Source: Kitasatospora xanthocidica (GTDB lineage Bacteria > Actinomycetota > Actinomycetes > Streptomycetales > Streptomycetaceae). Taken from it: a stretch of 64,000 nucleotides of DNA. Location of the stretch: positions 1-64,000 of the forward strand of contig NZ_BNBY01000012.1 of assembly GCF_014656195.1 (NCBI RefSeq), read 5' to 3'. The notes below the pieces were generated by a model, which saw only the letters and a list, made by a program, of their open reading frames with translations, had not been told where the DNA came from and did not search any database. Below are positions 59,617 through 64,000 of this stretch, in pieces. Position numbers and translations under genes: made by a program. Positions within the stretch are counted from its first letter, which is position 1; every line of letters starts with the position of its first letter.

Positions 59617-60273
59617 TCAGGTGGTCGTGCGGGCCTCCGACGGGGAGATGCGGTCCGCGGCGGTGTCCCGTTCGATCTGGGTGGGGAAGGATTCGACGGC
59701 CCGCCGTCGGGCCGCCTGCGCGGCCACGGCCGCAGCCGCCGCAGCCGCCGCGGCCGCTCCGGCGGCGGCCTCCTCGCGCTCGCACCGGTGCGTCGCCCCG
59801 GAGGAGTTGGCACCGGAGGAATGCGCACCGGAGGCATGGGCACCGGCCGCGTGCGGGCCCGCCGAGTGCCCGGGAGCGTGCCCGCCCCCGGTGCCGTGCC
59901 CCCCGGTGCCGTGCCCCGCAGCGCCGTGCCCCGCGCGCCGCCGCCGGCCGCCCGCGGTCCGGGCGGCGTGTTCCTCGGCCGCCTGTCTAGCCGCCAGGTA
60001 GGCCTGCACCGCCGCCATGCCGTAGACCGGCTGGATGAGCTGGTGGCCTTTGAAGAACGGTCTGGCCGGGGCGAACCCGGCGGCGACCACGAGGTCGCGG
60101 ATCTCTGCTATCTCGGCTTCACTGCGGGCGGTGAAGCGGACCTCCCAGCCCTTCTTGTACGTATGGCCCTTCTCGCCGCTGCGGCGGGCGGGGTCCGGGC
60201 GGCGGACGTATCCGGGCAGGCGGCCGAGGCGGAGCTGGGCCGCGCGGAGGCCGGCGGTCTCGTCACGTGACAT
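59617..60273 (-). CDS. Hypothetical protein with His/Gly-rich repeats
   Basis: A 218-aa protein. ATG 60273 (MSRDETAGLRA) lies 6 nt after a TAGGCT box on the minus strand, consistent with leaderless translation. The N-terminal domain (1-100) is globular (LRLGRLPGYVRRPDPARR, YKKGWEVRFTARSEAEI, PFFKGHQLIQPVYG). The C-terminal part is a run of GHG, GAH, SGA triplets (about 115-165) and Ala runs, with at least ten His, suggesting metal binding or a flexible tail. No family recognised. Confidence 0.72.
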   Translation of the reverse strand: MSRDETAGLRAAQLRLGRLPGYVRRPDPARRSGEKGHTYKKGWEVRFTARSEAEIAEIRDLVVAAGFAPARPFFKGHQLIQPVYGMAAVQAYLAARQAAEEHAARTAGGRRRRAGHGAAGHGTGGHGTGGGHAPGHSAGPHAAGAHASGAHSSGANSSGATHRCEREEAAAGAAAAAAAAAAVAAQAARRRAVESFPTQIERDTAADRISPSEARTTT

Positions 60274-60529
60274 GACGTAAGCCTAGGCAATCCCGGGGGC
60301 GGGATTGACGCTCGGAGGGTCCCTCGCCGTATGCCTTTGATCACTCTGGGTCAGACGACCAGGTCGGCGATCGTTTTCGATCAGGTATGACAACCGGATG
60401 AGCGTCAATTACTCCAAATGAGTGAGGGTATGAGGACTTTAGTGCGGGCTGGTCCCGGTTTCGCGACGGTTGAGTAACAGTGCGTCAGGCTCCCGGTCGC
60501 GGGTCCGGACGGTTGGGGATGGTGTCGGC
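60274..60529 (+). promoter_or_regulatory. AT-rich upstream region of the AbiEi/DUF559-like gene
   Basis: This region is AT-richer than its neighbours. It holds the 14-bp inverted repeat GATCG-TTTT-CGATC (60369-60382) followed by TATGAC (60387-60392), possibly an operator and promoter for the gene that starts at 60530. Confidence 0.4.
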
Positions 60530-61534
60530 ATGAGCTACCGGATTCCCTCGCCTCCGCCGTCGCTGGAGGAGCTGGCGAAGCGTCAGCAGAACGTCGTCAC
60601 CGCGAGTCAGCTGCGCGCCCGGGGCGTGCCGGCCCGCGTCATCACCGGGCACTGCCGCCGGGGCGGGCCCTGGCAGCGGCTGCTGCCCCGGGTCTACCTG
60701 CTGCAGTCCGACGAGCCCACCCCGGAGCAGCGGATGTGGGCCGCGCTGCTGTACGCCGCGCAGAACGGCCGCGAGGAGGGCCGCCGCGAGGGTGCGGTGA
60801 TCACCGGTGCGGCCGCGCTGGCGCTGTACGGCTTCGCGGCCGTGCCCCGGCTGCCCGCGGTGACCGGGGTGGACGTCCTGGTGCCCCGTCAGCGCCGGCT
60901 GAAGGACGTCGGCGAGGTGCGGATCCGGCGTACGGAGCGGGAGTTGGTGGCCCGCTCGGTGCACGGTCTGGCCTGCGCGCCGGTGGCCCGGGCGGTCGCG
61001 GACGCGCTCGGCGAGTGGACGGCGGACCCCGGGCAGCCGGCGCCGGTGCGCGAGGTGCTGCGGGAGGCCGTCTCCCGTCCCGAGAGCGGCTGCTCGGTGC
61101 GGGAGTTGGCCGCCGAGCTGATCGAGTCCGGGCTGACCGGCGAGCCCCGGGTGCGGGCCGCGCTGGACGAACTCCTGGCCGCCGAGCGGGACTCGGTGCT
61201 GGAGCGGGTCGGCCACCTGGTGGACGAGTGGCTGCTGCCGGTCCCGCTGAACGCCCCCGAGCTGCGGATGCGCGGCGGCACCTACATCGGCGTCCCGGAC
61301 CTCTACTGGCCGGAGCGCGGTGTCGCGGTGGAGGTGGACTCGGACCTGCGCTGCGTCAGCGAGGGCGAGGCCGCCTGGGTGCGCGGCGGCCAGCACCGGA
61401 TGGAGTACCTGGGCATCCAGGTGGTGTACGTCTGCGGTGACCGGCTGGCCGCCGACCCGGACGCGGTCGGCGGCGAGCTGCGCGAGGCGTTCCGGGTCGG
61501 CGGAACCGACGTGGTGGAGCTGCTGGTGGTCTGA
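60530..61534 (+). CDS. AbiEi-like / DUF559-type protein
   Basis: A 334-aa protein. ATG 60530 (MSYRIPSPPPSLEEL) has GGGGATGG upstream. The N-terminal part resembles the AbiEi antitoxin winged helix (VVTASQLRARGVPARVITGHCRRGG, then LLPRVYLLQ). The C-terminal 100 residues show a VSR/DUF559-type nuclease pattern (GVPDLYWPERGVAVEVDSD and RMEYLGIQVVYVCGDRL), with Asp and Glu-x-Asp. The fusion suggests a DNA-binding protein with nuclease-like fold. No AbiEii toxin partner is adjacent. Confidence 0.78.
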   Translation: MSYRIPSPPPSLEELAKRQQNVVTASQLRARGVPARVITGHCRRGGPWQRLLPRVYLLQSDEPTPEQRMWAALLYAAQNGREEGRREGAVITGAAALALYGFAAVPRLPAVTGVDVLVPRQRRLKDVGEVRIRRTERELVARSVHGLACAPVARAVADALGEWTADPGQPAPVREVLREAVSRPESGCSVRELAAELIESGLTGEPRVRAALDELLAAERDSVLERVGHLVDEWLLPVPLNAPELRMRGGTYIGVPDLYWPERGVAVEVDSDLRCVSEGEAAWVRGGQHRMEYLGIQVVYVCGDRLAADPDAVGGELREAFRVGGTDVVELLVV

Positions 61535-61540
61535 GCCGGA

Positions 61541-61672
61541 GCCGTCAGGAGCGGACCAGCGGCGTGCCGACCGGTTCGACCCCGGCCGTCAGGAGCGGAC
61601 CAGCGGCGTGCCGACCGGTTCGACCCCGGCCGTCAGGAGCGGACCAGCGGCGTGCCGACCAGTTCGACCCCG
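61541..61672. repeat. Three tandem 44-bp units spanning the pncA 3' end
   Basis: The unit (starting GCCGTCAGGAGCGGACCAGC) repeats at 61541-61584, 61585-61628 and 61629-61672 with a 44-bp period. The third copy encodes the C-terminus and stop of the nicotinamidase gene (minus strand); the other two lie beyond the stop. Copies 1 and 2 are identical or nearly so; copy 3 differs at one position in the core. Confidence 0.95.
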
Positions 61673-62223
61673 GCCGCCCGCAGCTCCTCCAGCGCGGCGG
61701 CGGTGGTCTCCGGGGCCACCCCGGCGGTGAGGTCCAGCAGGACGCGGGTGGCGAAGCCCGCCCGGGCGGCGTCCAGCGCGGTCGCCCGGACGCAGTGGTC
61801 GGTGGCGATGCCCACCACGTCGACCTCGTCGACCTGCCGCTCGCGCAGCCAGGCCACCGGACCGCGTCCGTTCTCGTCCAGCCCCTCGAAGCCGCTGTAC
61901 GCCGCCGAGTGGGCGCCCTTGTCGAAGACCGCCTCGACCGCGCCGGAGATCACGGCGGGCGCGAAGTTGGGGTGGAAGCCCACGCCCTCGGTGCCGGCCA
62001 CGCAGTGCGGCGGCCAGCTGTCGACGTAGTCCGGCTCGGCGGAGAAGTGCGCACCCGGGTCGATGTGGTGGTCGCGGGTGGCGAGGATGTGCTGGTAGCC
62101 GGGGGAGGATTCGGCGATCAGATCGGTGATGGCGGCGGCCACCTCGGCGCCGCCGGCGACGGCCAGGCTGCCGCCCTCGCAGAAGTCGTTCTGAACGTCG
62201 ACGACGATCAGTGCCCGGTGCAT
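61633..62223 (-). CDS. pncA: Nicotinamidase
   Basis: A 196-aa amidase hydrolysing nicotinamide to nicotinate in NAD salvage (and activating pyrazinamide-type drugs). ATG 62223 (MHRALIVVDVQNDF) has GAGGA 9 nt upstream. The Asp9-Lys102-Cys144 triad (VVDVQNDF, FDKG, TDHCV) and metal ligands Asp51, His53, His59 (TRDHHIDPGAHF) and His73 are visible. Cytoplasmic. It lies downstream of pncB in the same orientation, with 319 bp between. Its 3' end is part of a triplicated 44-bp unit. Confidence 0.94.
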   Translation of the reverse strand: MHRALIVVDVQNDFCEGGSLAVAGGAEVAAAITDLIAESSPGYQHILATRDHHIDPGAHFSAEPDYVDSWPPHCVAGTEGVGFHPNFAPAVISGAVEAVFDKGAHSAAYSGFEGLDENGRGPVAWLRERQVDEVDVVGIATDHCVRATALDAARAGFATRVLLDLTAGVAPETTAAALEELRAAGVELVGTPLVRS

Positions 62224-62341
62224 GGCTCGCATCCTCGGATGTCGGGGGCCCGCGGGAGGCGGCGCCCCGGTGTGGGGGAGCCCTCGGGAGTACTCGGCCC
62301 GGCTGTGCGGGGCTCGGGGGTTCTCGGGGGAGCTCCGGGGA

Positions 62342-62490
62342 ACTCTACGGCTGACTCTAGGGAGTGCCGCGCGGGGGCGGAAGCCCCGGGGCCGGTCCGG
62401 CAGCCGGTGCGGCAGCCGGGCCCGGGGCGTCCGCCCGCCGTCCGGAGGGTGACGGGATCCCGGTCGGACGGTGACAGGTCGGACGGTGAC
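62342..62490 (-). promoter_or_regulatory. Candidate pncA promoter and 15-bp direct repeat
   Basis: In the 319-bp gap before pncA, the minus strand has two TAGAGT boxes (62342-62347 and 62354-62359) that could be -10 elements. Further upstream, GGTCGGACGGTGAC is repeated with a 15-bp period (62462-62475 and 62477-62490 on the plus strand), a possible operator. Confidence 0.35.
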
Positions 62491-62542
62491 CCGCCGGTCG
62501 GCGGTCGGGGCGGACCCGAACCACCCGCCGGCCGGGCGTGGC

Positions 62543-63877
62543 TCAGAGCACCACGTCGGCGGGCAGGAGCAGCTCGGTCGGCAGCACCGGGTCGCCCTTG
62601 GAGAGCTGGGTGGCCGACAGCGGCAGCGCGGCCCGGGCGCGGACGTGCCGTTCGCGGGCGGCGGTCAGCGGTTCCCGGCCGACCGTCTCGCCAGCCCGTA
62701 CCAGCGGCACCTGCAGCAGGTGCGGCCGCAGCTCCTCCGGGACGGGCCCGGTGCCGACCACCTCGGCCTCGGCGACGCCGTCGGCGTCGGGCCGGCGGGC
62801 CGCCCACTTGCGGCCGCCGGTGCTGGTCTTGCCGCCCGCCGAGCGCTTGGCCACCGACACCAGGGGGCCGCCGTCGGCCCCGGCCCGGGCGACCAGCTTG
62901 TAGACCATGGCGCAGGTCGGGTGCCCGCTGCCGGTGACCAGGCTGGTGCCGACGCCGTAGCCGTCCACCGGGGCGGCGGCCAGGGCGGCGATCGCGTACT
63001 CGTCCAGGTCCGAGGTGACGATGATCCGGGTGTCCGCGGCGCCGAGTTCGTCCAGCTGGCGGCGGACCCGGTGGGCCAGCAGGGTGAGGTCGCCGGAGTC
63101 GATCCGGACGGCGCCCAGTTCGGGGCCGGCCACCTCGACCGCGGTGCGCACGGCCTCGCGCAGGTCGAAGGTGTCGACCAGCAGTGTGGTGCCCTTGCCC
63201 ATCGAGGCGATCTGGGCGCGGAAGGCGTCCCGCTCGCTGTCGTGCACCAGGGTGAAGGCGTGCGCGGCGGTGCCGGTGGTGGGGATGCCGTGGGTGAAGC
63301 CGGCCTCCAGGTCGGAGGTGGCGGCGAACCCGGCCACGTAGGCGGCCCGGGCGGCTGCGACGGCGGCTTGCTCGTGGGCGCGGCGGGCGCCCATCTCGAT
63401 GACCGGGCGGCCGCCGGCGGCGGCGGTCATCCGGGAGGCGGCGGCCGCGATCGCCGAGTCGTGGTTGAGGATCGAGAGGATCACCGTCTCCAGGATCACC
63501 GCCTCGGCGAAGCTGCCCTCGACGGTGAGCAGCGGCGAGCCGGGGAAGTAGACCTCGCCCTCCGGGTAGCCCTGGATGTCGCCGCGGAAGCGGTAGTCGG
63601 CGAGGAAGCGCAGGGTCTCCTCGTCGACCACGTCCTGGTCGGACAGCCAGTCCAGCTGGGCGGTGGTGAACCGGAAGTTCTCGACGGCGTCGAGCACCCG
63701 GCCGGTGCCGGCCATGACGCCGTAGCGGCGGCCGCCCGGCAGGCGGCGGGTGAACACCTCGAAGACGGAGTGGCGGTGCGCCGCCCCGCTGCGCAGGGCG
63801 GCCTGCAGCATGGTGAGCTCGTAGCGGTCGGTGAGAAGCGCGGTCGAGCCGGCCGCGCGCACTGAAGTGGCGTCCAT
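62543..63877 (-). CDS. pncB: Nicotinate phosphoribosyltransferase
   Basis: A 444-aa enzyme converting nicotinate and PRPP to nicotinate mononucleotide. ATG 63877 (MDATSVRAAGSTALL) starts LLTDRYELTMLQAAL. Family motifs: GVMAGTGRVL, GFAATSDLEAG, the phosphoribosyl-binding HAFTLVHDSERDAF and IDSGDLTLLAHRVR, and VGTSLVTGSGHP. Cytoplasmic. Together with pncA it returns nicotinamide to NAD. A small inverted repeat lies in the region upstream of its start. Confidence 0.94.
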   Translation of the reverse strand: MDATSVRAAGSTALLTDRYELTMLQAALRSGAAHRHSVFEVFTRRLPGGRRYGVMAGTGRVLDAVENFRFTTAQLDWLSDQDVVDEETLRFLADYRFRGDIQGYPEGEVYFPGSPLLTVEGSFAEAVILETVILSILNHDSAIAAAASRMTAAAGGRPVIEMGARRAHEQAAVAAARAAYVAGFAATSDLEAGFTHGIPTTGTAAHAFTLVHDSERDAFRAQIASMGKGTTLLVDTFDLREAVRTAVEVAGPELGAVRIDSGDLTLLAHRVRRQLDELGAADTRIIVTSDLDEYAIAALAAAPVDGYGVGTSLVTGSGHPTCAMVYKLVARAGADGGPLVSVAKRSAGGKTSTGGRKWAARRPDADGVAEAEVVGTGPVPEELRPHLLQVPLVRAGETVGREPLTAARERHVRARAALPLSATQLSKGDPVLPTELLLPADVVL

Positions 63878-63901
63878 GAGGATGATGCTACTACCACTTA
63901 G

Positions 63902-63914
63902 CGTCAGATTGACG
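63902..63914. promoter_or_regulatory. Inverted repeat upstream of pncB
   Basis: CGTCA-GAT-TGACG lies 25 nt upstream of the pncB start. It could be an operator (such as for an NrtR-type Nudix regulator of NAD genes), but the match to any known site was not established. Confidence 0.3.
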
Positions 63915-63979
63915 ATTTCTTTTCGGGTCGGCCGGGCCGGAATCGCCCGGGGGTCCCCCGGATGGCAGCATGGGGCTTG

Positions 63980-64000
63980 ATGAGCAACGGACGAGCGTGC
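63980..64000 (+). CDS. Possible start of a gene truncated by the window end
   Basis: ATG 63980 opens a frame of seven codons (MSNGRAC) that runs off the window. It is divergent from pncB. The GGGG at 63972-63975 could be a ribosome site. Too short to identify. Confidence 0.25.

Noticed and set aside
58834..59785. Overlapping long open frames on both strands
   Set aside because: Arg/Pro/Ala-rich translations with no domain, no ribosome sites and mutual overlap, so none could be preferred.

Overview
The window is very GC-rich, high-GC Gram-positive DNA. Gene content and order (FHA-FtsK protein, two Ser/Thr kinases, prfB, ftsEX, S41 protease, smpB-ssrA, HelD-type helicase, malic enzyme, HU, murA, YqgE, DUF3039, GH20 hexosaminidase, SsgA-like proteins, pncA/pncB) are what I would expect from the core chromosome of a streptomycete (Streptomyces, Kitasatospora or a close relative). 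The SsgA-like proteins, a DasR-type operator and the tmRNA tag ANSKRDSQQFALAA support this. The species cannot be named from the sequence alone.

Layout. 1-3.4 kb: hairpin-rich intergenic DNA, then a leftward FHA/FtsK ATPase gene. 3.8-7.3 kb: two Hanks-type kinases. 7.4-13.2 kb: translation and division genes (prfB, a small zinc-ribbon membrane protein, ftsE, ftsX, an S41 protease, smpB, tmRNA). 13.3-20.9 kb: HelD/HelR-like helicase, malic enzyme, HU, murA, YqgE, DUF3039. 21.0-22.6 kb: a hexosaminidase behind a probable DasR site. 22.9-27.4 kb: a translationally coupled three-subunit molybdenum hydroxylase operon. 27.5-29.6 kb: tRNA-Cys, a guanidine-III riboswitch driving an SMR exporter, an MFS transporter. 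29.6-35.9 kb: cell-envelope genes (a Tat lipoprotein deacetylase; a coupled sortase-esterase-DUF2156 operon). 36-42 kb: SsgA-like protein, helicase, IclR regulator, secreted Lon-like protease, Lrp/AsnC regulator, and a half-length HPPD. 42-48.3 kb: secreted protein, two-component system, CBM2-GH18 chitinase-like protein, GT87 glycosyltransferase. 48.3-53 kb: an 18-bp minisatellite, a second SsgA-like protein, two RDD membrane proteins, endonuclease V. 53.1-56.4 kb: an accessory type VII module (two WXG100-related proteins and a mycosin) with a sharp fall in GC inside it. 56.4-60.3 kb: oxidoreductase/HxlR pair, DinB protein, small sigma-like protein, a poorly coding stretch, a His/Gly-rich hypothetical. 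60.5-63.9 kb: an AbiEi/DUF559-like protein, then the NAD-salvage genes pncA and pncB.

The strongest non-coding observations are the guanidine-III riboswitch (27693-27732), the DasR-like operator (20956-20971), tandem duplication of CDS 3' ends including the stop codon at two or three separate genes, the 18-bp minisatellite, and the composition break inside the type VII module. Many starts lie 5-8 nt after a TANNNT box with no Shine-Dalgarno sequence, which suggests leaderless transcripts. All family calls are made by reading the translated sequence; no database search was run.
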